DNA of 64,000 nucleotides. Source: Streptomyces sp. NBC_00457. Lineage in GTDB: Bacteria > Actinomycetota > Actinomycetes > Streptomycetales > Streptomycetaceae. The translations under genes and the position numbers were made by a program. Below, piece after piece: positions 1 to 8,081 of the stretch. The notes below the pieces were generated by a model. That model was given only the letters and a program-made list of their open reading frames with translations. It searched no databases and was not told where the DNA came from. The DNA lies in NCBI RefSeq assembly GCF_036014015.1, contig NZ_CP107905.1, positions 806,001 through 870,000 of the forward strand, read 5' to 3'. The first letter of the stretch is position 1. Each line of letters begins with the position of its first letter.

Positions 1-563
1 ACGGCCTGACTCAGGGCGTGCACACCCGCCTTGGAGGCGGCGTAATGGGGGTAGCCGACCGGGGTGTCGAAGGCCGACGACGAGCCGATCACCACGATCG
101 CTCCGGCCCCGAAGGGCCGCATGGCCCGCACGCCGGCGCGCAGCACATGGAAGGTACCGTCCAGGTTCACCCGCATGACGCGCCGCCAGGACGCGTCGTC
201 GAGGGAATCGGTCACTTCGACCGGCCGCCCCTCGACCACCGCGTCCGCGATGCGCCGCTTGGCCTCGGGGTCGTCGACGCCGGCCGCGTGCACCAGGACG
301 TCGAGCTGCCCGTACCAGCTAAGTACGTCCTGGACGGCGCCGTCGACGCCCGCCGCGTCCGCCACGTCGAGGGTGACCGGCCGCGCGACGGGCAGTTCCT
401 TGGCGACGGCCGCGGCGCCGTCGCCGTTCACATCCGCCAGGACGACGGCCCGTGCCCCTTCCGCGGACAACTGCCGGGCAACCGCCGCGCCCATGCCGGA
501 GCCGGCGCCCGTCACCATCGCGACCTTGCCCGCGAACCTGTCCGCCTGACCGACTCCGCGCAT
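1..563 (-). CDS. SDR family oxidoreductase (C-terminus outside window)
   Basis: A classical short-chain dehydrogenase that should oxidise or reduce a hydroxyl/keto group with NAD(P). The ATG at 563 is preceded by AAGGAGTGA at good spacing. The Rossmann motif TGAGSGMG lies near residue 18, and the catalytic Tyr-Lys pair appears as YAASK near residue 175. The coenzyme-adjacent NNAG motif of the family is replaced by HAAG, which some SDRs tolerate. The stop codon lies beyond the left edge of the window. It is divergent from the alcohol dehydrogenase at 684 and probably belongs to the same catabolic region. Substrate unknown. Confidence 0.88.
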   Translation of the reverse strand, partial: MRGVGQADRFAGKVAMVTGAGSGMGAAVARQLSAEGARAVVLADVNGDGAAAVAKELPVARPVTLDVADAAGVDGAVQDVLSWYGQLDVLVHAAGVDDPEAKRRIADAVVEGRPVEVTDSLDDASWRRVMRVNLDGTFHVLRAGVRAMRPFGAGAIVVIGSSSAFDTPVGYPHYAASKAGVHALSQA

Positions 564-683
564 CAAACCGATCACTCCTTCACTGAACGCCGCACATGAA
601 CTTCACCGCACGCCGCATATTGAACCGACTTCACCTCTGTTACCGTGGCGGCCACGGGGCTGACAAGACGTGGGACGGTGAAG

Positions 684-1724
684 ATGAGGGCACTGCGGCT
701 GACCGCCTGGGGGAAACCTCCGACGCCGACCGAGGTCGAGCAACCTGTCCCCCACGGCACCGAGGTGCTGGTGCGGGTGGATGCCGCCGGACTCTGCCAC
801 TCCGATCTGCACGTCGTCGACGCGGCTCCGGGAGCGCTCCCCTACCGGCTTCCGTTCACCCTCGGCCATGAGGTCGCCGGGTGGGCCGCGGCCCTCGGGC
901 CCGACGCCGACGGGGTGGCGGTCGGTGAACGGGTGGCGCTGTACGGACCGTGGGGCTGCGGCGCCTGCGACCGTTGCGCCACGGGCCGGGACAACTACTG
1001 CGACCGGCGTGACACCCTCGCCTGGCACGGGGTGGGACTGGGCCGGGACGGCGGCATGGCCGAGTACGTGCTCGTTCCGTCCGCCCGCCATCTGGTGCCG
1101 ATCGGCGACCTGCCGGCCGATCAGGCGGCGCCGCTCACCGACGCGGGCCTGACGTCGTACCACGCCGTGGCCGGCCTCCGGCCCGCACTCGAGGAGGGCA
1201 CCACCACCGCCGTCATCGGTATCGGCGGGCTCGGCCACCTGGCCGTACAGATCCTCCGCGCGACCACCGCGACCCGCGTGCTGGCGGTCGACACCCGGGA
1301 GGATGCGCTCGCTCTCGCGGACCGCTCGGGCGCGGACTTCGGCACGCTGGTACGGCCGGACACCGGGCGTGTTCTGAAGGCGCGGACCGGTGGCACGGGA
1401 GTGGACGCCGTGCTCGACTTCGTCGGCACCGCGCAGACGCTGGAACTCGCGACCGGCATCCTGCGCGCGGGTGGTGAAGTGGCCGTCGTGGGCAGCGGAG
1501 GCGGTCACCTCACCGTCTCCAAACCCGGCGTTCTCCCGCCGGGGTTCAGGCTCTCACTGCCCTTCTGGGGCACCCGCCCCGAACTCGCCGAGGTCGTGGC
1601 GCTGGCACGTTCGGGGGCGATCCACGTCGAGACGGAGCGGTTCCCGCTGGCCGCCGCACCGGAGGCGATCGACCGGCTCCGTCAGGGCCGGATGCGAGGG
1701 CGGGCCGTGCTCGTCCCCGACTGA
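684..1724 (+). CDS. Zinc-dependent alcohol dehydrogenase (MDR family)
   Basis: A 346-aa medium-chain NAD(P)-dependent alcohol dehydrogenase. Catalytic zinc ligands are visible as Cys38 (CHSD) and His62-Glu63 (GHE). The structural zinc loop has four cysteines at about 92, 95, 98 and 106. The Rossmann signature is GIGGLG near residue 175. I chose ATG 684 because MRALRLTAW is a normal family N-terminus; a GTG at 678 and an upstream ATG at 645 are in frame but would add unusual residues. It is followed after 56 bp by an SDR gene in the same direction, suggesting paired oxidation steps on an alcohol substrate. Exact substrate not readable. Confidence 0.9.
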   Translation: MRALRLTAWGKPPTPTEVEQPVPHGTEVLVRVDAAGLCHSDLHVVDAAPGALPYRLPFTLGHEVAGWAAALGPDADGVAVGERVALYGPWGCGACDRCATGRDNYCDRRDTLAWHGVGLGRDGGMAEYVLVPSARHLVPIGDLPADQAAPLTDAGLTSYHAVAGLRPALEEGTTTAVIGIGGLGHLAVQILRATTATRVLAVDTREDALALADRSGADFGTLVRPDTGRVLKARTGGTGVDAVLDFVGTAQTLELATGILRAGGEVAVVGSGGGHLTVSKPGVLPPGFRLSLPFWGTRPELAEVVALARSGAIHVETERFPLAAAPEAIDRLRQGRMRGRAVLVPD

Positions 1725-1735
1725 CCGGCCATGGC

Positions 1736-1765
1736 AACGCCTGCAAACGCCTGCAAACGCCTGCA
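1736..1765. repeat. Three exact 10-bp tandem copies
   Basis: The decamer AACGCCTGCA occurs three times head to tail in the short gap between the alcohol dehydrogenase and SDR genes. It ends directly at the GAAGGG ribosome-binding site of the SDR. Copy number could vary by slippage and would move the 5' leader of the SDR gene without touching its Shine-Dalgarno sequence. Confidence 0.9.
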
Positions 1766-1780
1766 GAAGGGAAGCTCGGG

Positions 1781-2536
1781 ATGCGCTTCGACGGAAAAGT
1801 CGCGATCGTCACCGGTGGTGCTCGGGGCATGGGTGTCTCACATGTACGCGGGCTGGCCGCGGAAGGCGCCCGGGTCGCCGTCTGCGACGTGCTGGACGAC
1901 GAGGGAAAGGCCCTGGCCGAGGAACTTCCCCACGCTCAGTACTGCCACCTCGATGTCACCAGCGAAGAGGACTGGCAGTCCGTCGTCCGCACCGTCGAGG
2001 ACTCCTTGGGCCCCGTGGACGTCCTGGTCAACAACGCGGGGATCATTCACTTCGGTGGCGTGGAAGAGCAGTCGCCCGCACACTTCCGCCGGATTCTCGA
2101 CGTCAACGTGGTGGGCACCTTCCTCGGCATGCACACCGTGCTCCCCGGCATGCGCGGCCGCGGTCGTGGAGCCGTCGTCAACATCTCCTCGGCCGCCGGC
2201 CTCATGGGGTTCGCGGACGGCATCGGTTATGTGGCAAGCAAGTGGGGCATCCGGGGAATGACCAAGGCCGCCGCGCTGGACATGGCGGGCACCGGGGTGC
2301 GCATCAACTCCGTACATCCGGGAGTCATCCGTACGCCCATGGGCGAGGGCGCCGCTCCCGAGCTGTTCGCCCAGCAGCCGGTACCGCGCATCGGTGAACC
2401 CGAGGAGGTCACCCGCATGGTGCTCTTCCTCGCGAGCGACGAGGCCTCCTACACAACGGGGGGCGAGTTCCTGGTCGACGGCGGCCAGACCATCGGTCAC
2501 GCCGGTCACGCGCACACGACAGCGGAACGCGGGTGA
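1781..2536 (+). CDS. SDR family dehydrogenase (3-hydroxysteroid / glucose dehydrogenase-like)
   Basis: A complete 251-aa classical SDR. The NAD(P)-binding motif TGGARGMG begins at residue 11 and NNAG near residue 84. The catalytic triad is readable as Ser137, Tyr150 and Lys154. Closest recognisable relatives are bacterial hydroxysteroid dehydrogenases and glucose 1-dehydrogenase-type SDRs, which act on cyclic alcohols. ATG 1781 sits nine bases after GAAGGG. Its stop overlaps the GTG of the next gene (GTGA), so translation of the two is probably coupled. Together with the flanking ADH and enone reductase it looks like a ring or side-chain redox module; the true substrate is inferred only. Confidence 0.9.
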   Translation: MRFDGKVAIVTGGARGMGVSHVRGLAAEGARVAVCDVLDDEGKALAEELPHAQYCHLDVTSEEDWQSVVRTVEDSLGPVDVLVNNAGIIHFGGVEEQSPAHFRRILDVNVVGTFLGMHTVLPGMRGRGRGAVVNISSAAGLMGFADGIGYVASKWGIRGMTKAAALDMAGTGVRINSVHPGVIRTPMGEGAAPELFAQQPVPRIGEPEEVTRMVLFLASDEASYTTGGEFLVDGGQTIGHAGHAHTTAERG

Positions 2537-3630
2537 GGCCCAGAGCCGGGTCCGGCCACACGTCCCGGCGAGGCGCGACGAGGATCGGCCGCGAGGTCCG
2601 GCCGATCGCCTACCCACGCGGGGAGGTCCGCGCGTCGGACTTCCGCGTCGTCGAAGTCGAGGTGCGGCAGCCGCGGCCGGGCGAGGTACTGGTGCGGAAC
2701 ACGTGGACCTCCGTCGACGCCGCTCTCCGGCTGCGGCTCAGGGAGACGGCGCCGGCGGGATACTTCCCGGCCTTCCCTCTCGAAGGACCGATGGACGGGA
2801 TCATGACCGTCGGCGAGGTCGTCGAGTCCCGCGCCGACGGGTTCGCCCCCGGCGACACGGTCTGGCACGCAGCGGGCTGGCGCGACTACGCGGTCGTCGA
2901 GGCGGAGAAGCAGGCACTCGGCGGTGTCGGCACGCTCACGAAACTCGATGTACACGCCGCGCCTCCACAGACCTACCTCGGTGCGCTCGGCGCCAATGGA
3001 CTCACCGCGTACGCCGGCCTCCTCCACGCCGCGAGCCTGCACGAGGGCGACGTCGTGTGGGTCTCCGCCGCGGCCGGCGCCGTCGGCAGCCTCGCCGCGC
3101 AGATGGCGAAGATCCGCGGGCATCGTGTCATCGGCAGCGCCGGTTCCGACGAGAAGGTGCGCTACCTCCTGGAGGAGCTCGGCCTGGACGCCGCGTTCAA
3201 CTACAGGCGCGGAACGCTCCCCGACCTCCTGCGCCAGGCGGCTCCGGACGGCATAGACGTGTACTTCGACAACGTCGGCGGCGACCATCTCGAGACCGCC
3301 CTCGGAGCACTGCGGAGGTCCGGCCGCGTCGCGATCTGCGGCATGGTCTCGGAGTACGCGGCTGAGGAGTCGCCACACGGGCCCGCGAACCTCATGTTGG
3401 CGGTGACCAAGGGCCTGACGATTCGCGGCTTCCGAGGCAGCGACCACACCCGCTTACTGCCCGAGATGCAACGGCACATGGGCGCGTGGGTCCGCGAGGG
3501 CCGCATCCGCTGCCGCGAAACGATCATCGACGGGCTGCGGCAGGCGCCGGTGGCGCTGGCGGGACTGCTGCGGGGCGACAACACCGGTAAGACACTGGTG
3601 CGGATCGAGGGCACCTCGCGCCTCAACTGA
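2533..3630 (+). CDS. NADP-dependent alkenal/enone reductase (zinc-free MDR)
   Basis: A 365-aa member of the zinc-free MDR branch that includes leukotriene B4 12-hydroxydehydrogenase/prostaglandin reductase and plant double-bond reductases, which reduce the C=C of alpha,beta-unsaturated carbonyls with NADPH. The zinc-ligand pattern of ADHs is absent. The nucleotide-binding stretch AAAGAVGS is near residue 180, and YFDNVGGDHLE is the characteristic family block. The GTG start overlaps the SDR stop by four bases; the first ~20 residues are less typical, so an internal start is possible. A strong hairpin terminator follows 26 bp after the stop, closing the operon. Confidence 0.88.
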   Translation: MRPRAGSGHTSRRGATRIGREVRPIAYPRGEVRASDFRVVEVEVRQPRPGEVLVRNTWTSVDAALRLRLRETAPAGYFPAFPLEGPMDGIMTVGEVVESRADGFAPGDTVWHAAGWRDYAVVEAEKQALGGVGTLTKLDVHAAPPQTYLGALGANGLTAYAGLLHAASLHEGDVVWVSAAAGAVGSLAAQMAKIRGHRVIGSAGSDEKVRYLLEELGLDAAFNYRRGTLPDLLRQAAPDGIDVYFDNVGGDHLETALGALRRSGRVAICGMVSEYAAEESPHGPANLMLAVTKGLTIRGFRGSDHTRLLPEMQRHMGAWVREGRIRCRETIIDGLRQAPVALAGLLRGDNTGKTLVRIEGTSRLN

Positions 3631-3656
3631 ATTGAAATAAGTACAACAGACGCCAC

Positions 3657-3693
3657 GGGGCGGTGGCCCGGCCGTACGCCGGGCCACCGCCCC
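3657..3693 (+). terminator. Perfect 16-bp stem terminator
   Basis: GGGGCGGTGGCCCGGC pairs perfectly with its reverse complement across a five-base loop (CGTAC). It lies 26 bp downstream of the enone reductase stop. There is no U-tract, as is usual for Streptomyces. It separates the dehydrogenase operon from the ABC importer operon. Confidence 0.9.
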
Positions 3694-3786
3694 GCACTCT
3701 GCAGACAGACTGGCCACCGAGGGGCGACCGGCATGGAACACACCCCCGAGCCACCCTTGAACCACCCTTTCGTCGCATGGCTGCGC

Positions 3787-3805
3787 ATTCTATTGCCTAA
3801 CCTAG
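3787..3805 (-). promoter_or_regulatory. Candidate iron-box half site before the ABC importer
   Basis: Read on the minus strand, this 19-mer contains CTAGGTTAGGC. That matches ten of the first eleven bases of the DmdR/IdeR-type iron box (TTAGGTTAGGCTAACCTAA), while the right half is poor. It lies about 115 bp upstream of a ferric-type solute-binding protein gene. The motif match is seen; regulation by a DmdR repressor is inferred. Confidence 0.35.
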
Positions 3806-3917
3806 TTCAGTTTGGTAATTTCACGAAATCTTGGCGATCCGGTCACCGTCCAGCGCAAAGTTCTCTCGCTTGTGCGCCGGTTCGGCCGGGAGCCGGTTTC
3901 ACATAAGGGAGCCGAGA

Positions 3918-4982
3918 ATGAGATCAGATCCGCAACGGCGCGGGGCTTTGCTCATCCTGCTGTCGATCACCACACTGCTGGCCGCCGGGTGCGGCGGCGG
4001 CAACGACAACAACGCCGAGTCCAAGGTCGTGCCCGCGTCGGCGGGCATGGACGCACTGGTCGCAGCGGCGAAGAAAGAAGGACAGATCACTGTCTACTCG
4101 GCCCAGGATCTGACCGCCCTCAACAACCTCGCAAAGGCCTTCGAGGCCAAGTACCCGGGGATCGACGTCAAGACCGTCCGGGGCGTCGACGGTGACCTCG
4201 GCGTGAAGGTCGAGACGGAGTTCAACACCGGCAAGGGCATCGCCGACATGTATGTCAGCGCGAGTCTGTCGTGGGTGAAGCCGCAGGCCGAGGCCAAGCG
4301 GTTCCTGGCGCCGACCGGTCCCGAACTGACCGGCAAGGGCGACTATGACGCCAAGCAGTACGTCCACGACGGCAACTACTTCGAGACCAACTCCGCGGTG
4401 CTCACGTTCGGCTGGAACTCCAAGCTCTACTCCAAGGGGCTGACCGACTACCCGGACCTGCTCGACCCCTCGCTCGCAGGCGGAAAGATCGGCGTCATCG
4501 AGCCGACCGCCCCCTCGATCGTCGACTTCTACCTGTGGCTGGAGGAGACGTACGGCGCCGACTTCGTGGAGAAGCTGGCCGCCCAGAAACCGCGCATCTA
4601 CCCCAGCTCTCTGCCCATGGGTGAGGCCCTGCAGTCCGGCGAGATCGCCGCCGGCAGCTTCATAGCGCCGATCGCGCTGGAGCCCGCGAAGAAGAAGGGT
4701 GCGCCGGTCGACTACCGCATGCCGCCGGACGGCGCGTGGGGTGCCCGGTACTACGGCATGGTGCTGGAGAGCGCCCCGCACCCCAACGCCGGCCAGTTGT
4801 TCGCCGACTTCATGGTGACCGCCAAGGGGCAGGAGCTGATCACGCCGTCCGCGGGCTCGGTGCTGCCCAAGGTCCCCGGCACAGTGATCACCAACGACAA
4901 GGTACGCGTGCAGGATCCGGCCAAGCTCACACCCGACGCCGTGGCCGCGTACCAGAAGAAGTGGAAGTCCCTGTTCCAGTAG
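3918..4982 (+). CDS. ABC importer solute-binding lipoprotein (Fe3+/phosphonate type)
   Basis: A 354-aa extracellular solute-binding protein, the ligand-capturing part of an ABC importer. ATG 3918 follows AAGGGA by seven bases; the in-frame ATG at 3831 would add an unlikely arginine-rich extension. The N-terminus is a lipoprotein signal: basic MRSDPQRR, a hydrophobic stretch, then LLAAGC with Cys at about residue 25. The mature sequence (ITVYSAQD, EAKYPGIDVKTVRG) resembles the AfuA/FbpA/2-aminoethylphosphonate-binding group. It is followed by ATPase and fused permease genes. Iron or an organophosphonate are the main ligand options. Confidence 0.9.
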   Translation: MRSDPQRRGALLILLSITTLLAAGCGGGNDNNAESKVVPASAGMDALVAAAKKEGQITVYSAQDLTALNNLAKAFEAKYPGIDVKTVRGVDGDLGVKVETEFNTGKGIADMYVSASLSWVKPQAEAKRFLAPTGPELTGKGDYDAKQYVHDGNYFETNSAVLTFGWNSKLYSKGLTDYPDLLDPSLAGGKIGVIEPTAPSIVDFYLWLEETYGADFVEKLAAQKPRIYPSSLPMGEALQSGEIAAGSFIAPIALEPAKKKGAPVDYRMPPDGAWGARYYGMVLESAPHPNAGQLFADFMVTAKGQELITPSAGSVLPKVPGTVITNDKVRVQDPAKLTPDAVAAYQKKWKSLFQ

Positions 4983-5031
4983 TTCCGGCAGGGGCGACGG
5001 ACCGCTTCAGCCAGGAACGATGCCCAGCAGC

Positions 5032-5059
5032 GTGGGCACCCGCGGCGACGGGTGCCCAC
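5032..5059 (+). terminator. Intercistronic hairpin after the binding-protein gene
   Basis: An 11-bp perfect stem (GTGGGCACCCG and its complement) with a six-base loop lies between the binding protein and the ATPase gene. In ABC importer operons such stem-loops typically allow partial readthrough or stabilise the upstream mRNA, giving an excess of binding protein. That role is inferred here. Confidence 0.75.
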
Positions 5060-5098
5060 TCACCTGATCCTTGAACACTTGGAAATAAGGAGTCCCCC

Positions 5099-6289
5099 GT
5101 GTCCCACGTGCGCATCGAGGGTCTGACGAAAAGGTTCGCCGGCAAGCCGCCGGCGATCGCCGTGGACGACTTGTCGCTGGAGATCGAGCCGGGCGAGTTC
5201 ATCGTTCTGCTCGGCCCGAGCGGCTGCGGGAAGACCACGACTCTGCGCTGTCTGGCCGGTCTGGAGACGCCCGACGAGGGACGCATCTCCCTGGGCGACC
5301 AGACGGTGCTGGATGTACGCGGGAAGGTCAACCTCCCTCCCAACAAGCGCCGGATCGGGATGGTGTTCCAGTCGTACGCCCTGTGGCCGCACATGACAGT
5401 GCGCCGCAACATCGGATATCCCCTGAGAACCCGGCGGGTGCCCCGTGAGCAGGCGCGTACACGGATCGAGGAGGCGGCGGAGCTGGTCGAATGCTCCGCC
5501 CTGCTCGACCGATATCCGGCGCAGCTCAGCGGCGGCCAGCAGCAGCGGGTCGCCCTGGCCCGCGGCCTGGCCGCCCAACCCGACCTGGTGCTCTTCGACG
5601 AACCGCTGAGCAACCTCGACGCCCGGCTGCGCGACCAGGTGCGTGCCCAACTGCACGAGCTGCACGCCCGGCTGGGCTTCACCGCCGTGTTCGTCACCCA
5701 CGACCAGAGCGAGGCGCTGGCGCTCGGCGACCGCCTGGCGATCATGAAGGCGGGGCGGATCGAGCAACTCGACACGCCGGAGCGGGTCTTCGAGGAACCG
5801 GCCACCGAATACGTCGCCGGGTTCATCGGCATGTCGAACCGGCTTCCGCTCCGGCGTCAGGGCGGGGAATGGGTACTCGCCGGCGACCCGGGCGCCGATG
5901 CCTCATCAGGCGCCGCAAGCCAGGCGGACGCAGCGAGCCAGGCGGTGGCCGACGAGCTGCCGGTGCCCCGCTCACTCAACGAGGTCGCCGCCCGGCTGCG
6001 CCCCGACGACCTTCAGCTCTGTCCGGCCGACGAGAAACCGCCGGCCCACAGCGTCGGCCTCCCGGCGGAGGTCGTCGACGCGCAGTTCGGCGGGCGTCAC
6101 ATGGACGTGGTCGTCACCATCGCGGGCAGCCGTCTGCACGCGCGGGCACCGCTGACCGGCAAGCCATGGGCGCGGAGCCTGTCGCGCGGGCAGCGTGTGA
6201 CCGCGTGGTTCGCCAAGGACGCGGCCATCTACTACGACGCCGACGGGGTACGGACAGCCGTGCACGCCCCCGCCGCAGTGGGAGCGTGA
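5099..6289 (+). CDS. ABC importer ATP-binding protein (FbpC/PotA-like)
   Basis: A 396-aa cytoplasmic ATPase of a binding-protein-dependent importer. Walker A is GPSGCGKTT near residue 40, the ABC signature LSGGQQQR near 142, and Walker B LVLFDEP near 163. A C-terminal TOBE-like extension (residues ~250-390) is typical of the iron, polyamine and sulfate subfamily. GTG 5099 is preceded by AAGGAGT. Residues ~260-285 contain a low-complexity Ala/Ser/Asp linker (DASSGAASQADAASQ) not usual for the family. It stops five bases before the permease start, so the two are coupled. Confidence 0.92.
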   Translation: MSHVRIEGLTKRFAGKPPAIAVDDLSLEIEPGEFIVLLGPSGCGKTTTLRCLAGLETPDEGRISLGDQTVLDVRGKVNLPPNKRRIGMVFQSYALWPHMTVRRNIGYPLRTRRVPREQARTRIEEAAELVECSALLDRYPAQLSGGQQQRVALARGLAAQPDLVLFDEPLSNLDARLRDQVRAQLHELHARLGFTAVFVTHDQSEALALGDRLAIMKAGRIEQLDTPERVFEEPATEYVAGFIGMSNRLPLRRQGGEWVLAGDPGADASSGAASQADAASQAVADELPVPRSLNEVAARLRPDDLQLCPADEKPPAHSVGLPAEVVDAQFGGRHMDVVVTIAGSRLHARAPLTGKPWARSLSRGQRVTAWFAKDAAIYYDADGVRTAVHAPAAVGA

Positions 6290-6293
6290 CGTC

Positions 6294-8039
6294 GTGGCCG
6301 CACCCGCCGTACCCGCGCCCTCTCCCTCCCCCACGACGACACCGCCGCACCCGGCCCCACCACGGCCGACGGCGCTCAACCGTGCGCGGCGCCATCTGCC
6401 GCGGCTCGGCGCGCTCGCCTTCCTGGCCGCCATCGGCTACCTGGTGATCGCTCCCCTTGTTGGCCTGCAACGGCTGGCCTTCGAGGACGACGCCCGTGGC
6501 TACAGCACCGCCTTCGACAACCCGGACATGGCCGAGACGCTGCGCACGACGGCCGGTATGGCGCTGGGTTCGCTGGCCATCGCACTCGTCCTCGGCACGT
6601 TCCTGGCCTGGGCGGCGACCCGCCTGCCACCCCGCCTGCGGCTGCTGCGTGTCCTGCCCGTCCTGCCTATCGTGGTCCCGGCCGTGGCCGCGGTGACCGG
6701 CTGGGCGTTCCTGTTCTCGCCACGCCCCGGCTACCTCAACGCGGCACTGCGCAACCTGCCCTGGTGGGACCATCTCGACGAGGGCCCCGTCGACATCTAC
6801 ACGCTGCCGTGGATCGTCCTCATCACCGGCTTCGGCCTGACCGCCTTCGTCTATCTCTTCGTCAGCGCGGGCTTCGGCAACATCAATTCGGAGCTGATCG
6901 AGGCGGCACAGATGAGCGGATCGTCGCCGGCAGGTGTGTTCTTCCGGGTGACGCTGCCGCTGCTGCGCCCGGTCCTGGTGTACGGCGGGTTCGTGGCCCT
7001 GCTGCTTGGACTCGGCCAGTTCACGGGCCCGCTGCTGCTCGGCAGGAACAACGGCATCAACGTACTCACCACCGACATGTACGTCGCCGTGTCGCAGAGC
7101 CCGGTCGACTACGGCAGGGCGGCCGCGATCGGCTCACCGCTGCTGCTCTTCGGCATCGCCGTCGTCCTCTTCCAGAAGGTGATCCTCGGCGATCACAGCC
7201 GCTTCGTCACGCACGGCGGCAAGGCGTTCCGGTCCGGCGGGCGGCCGTCGTGGGTGGCGGTCACCGGCATCGTCCTCTACGGTCTGGTCGCGCTCGCGCT
7301 GCCGCTGGGCGCGCTCACGGTGGTGTCGCTCTCCGCCTTCTGGAGCGGGAAGATCGAACCGAGCGGCTTCACGCTCGACAACTTCCGGCGCGTGTTCCAG
7401 GAGTCGGGGATCACGGACGCGATCGTCAACAGCCTCGTCACCTCGGTCATCTCCGTCGCCATCGCGCTCCCGCTCGGCTTCGTCGCCGCCTCGCTGCTGC
7501 TCAAGGGGCGCCGGTTCCGCATCATCCGGGCCGCGGTCGACTTCATCGTGGCGATGCCCCTCGGGATTCCCGCGGTGGTCTTCGGCGCCGGCTTCCTGCT
7601 GACGTACAGTCGCGAGCCGTTCATTCTCTACGGCACCCGCACAGTGATCGTCCTCGTCTACGTGACGCTGATGCTGCCCTTCGCCACCCGCATGCAGCTG
7701 TCCGGAATGGTGGCGCTCGGCGATACGTACCTGGAGGCTTCACGTACCAGCGGGGCGGGCGCACTGCGGACCAACACCGAGATCGTGCTGCCGCTGCTGC
7801 GCCCCACTCTCGCGGGTGCCGGAGCGTTGATGTTCGTGCTGCTCACCCACGAGTTCACCGCCTCGCTGCTGGTACGGGCGCCCACGACCCAGGTCATGGG
7901 GACCATCCTGTTCGACTACTGGTCCAACGGCTCGTACCCGCTGGTCGCGGCAATCGCCCTGGTCATGACGCTGGTGACGTCGGCAGGTGTCTTCGTGGCC
8001 ATGTCCGTCGCCGGCTCCGACATCTTCGAGAAGCTCTGA
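6294..8039 (+). CDS. ABC importer permease, two fused transmembrane domains (FbpB-like)
   Basis: A 581-aa integral membrane permease with two BPD_transp_1 halves in one chain, the arrangement used by ferric-type FbpB permeases. The first EAA-type loop reads EAAQMSGSSPAGVFFRVTLP (near residue 203) and the second EASRTSGAGALRTNTEIVLP (near 480). Each half is surrounded by about six hydrophobic helices. The N-terminus is a Pro-rich cytoplasmic tail. GTG 6294 follows GGGAGCG. With the binding protein and ATPase this completes an importer. No substrate-specific residue can be read. Confidence 0.92.
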   Translation: MAAPAVPAPSPSPTTTPPHPAPPRPTALNRARRHLPRLGALAFLAAIGYLVIAPLVGLQRLAFEDDARGYSTAFDNPDMAETLRTTAGMALGSLAIALVLGTFLAWAATRLPPRLRLLRVLPVLPIVVPAVAAVTGWAFLFSPRPGYLNAALRNLPWWDHLDEGPVDIYTLPWIVLITGFGLTAFVYLFVSAGFGNINSELIEAAQMSGSSPAGVFFRVTLPLLRPVLVYGGFVALLLGLGQFTGPLLLGRNNGINVLTTDMYVAVSQSPVDYGRAAAIGSPLLLFGIAVVLFQKVILGDHSRFVTHGGKAFRSGGRPSWVAVTGIVLYGLVALALPLGALTVVSLSAFWSGKIEPSGFTLDNFRRVFQESGITDAIVNSLVTSVISVAIALPLGFVAASLLLKGRRFRIIRAAVDFIVAMPLGIPAVVFGAGFLLTYSREPFILYGTRTVIVLVYVTLMLPFATRMQLSGMVALGDTYLEASRTSGAGALRTNTEIVLPLLRPTLAGAGALMFVLLTHEFTASLLVRAPTTQVMGTILFDYWSNGSYPLVAAIALVMTLVTSAGVFVAMSVAGSDIFEKL

Positions 8040-8046
8040 GAGGGAC

Positions 8047-8078
8047 GGGGCAGGCCGGGTAGTCGCACCCGCCGCCCC
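8047..8078. terminator. Imperfect hairpin between convergent genes
   Basis: A GGGGC...GGGT arm pairs with ACCC...GCCCC in the 42-bp gap between the permease and the convergent MFS gene. The stem has a small bulge. Probably a bidirectional terminator. Confidence 0.5.
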
Positions 8079-8081
8079 CTC

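Noticed and set aside
620..646. TTGAAC...TACCGT promoter for the alcohol dehydrogenase
   Set aside because: The spacer is only 15 bp and the -10 match is poor; not listed as a feature.
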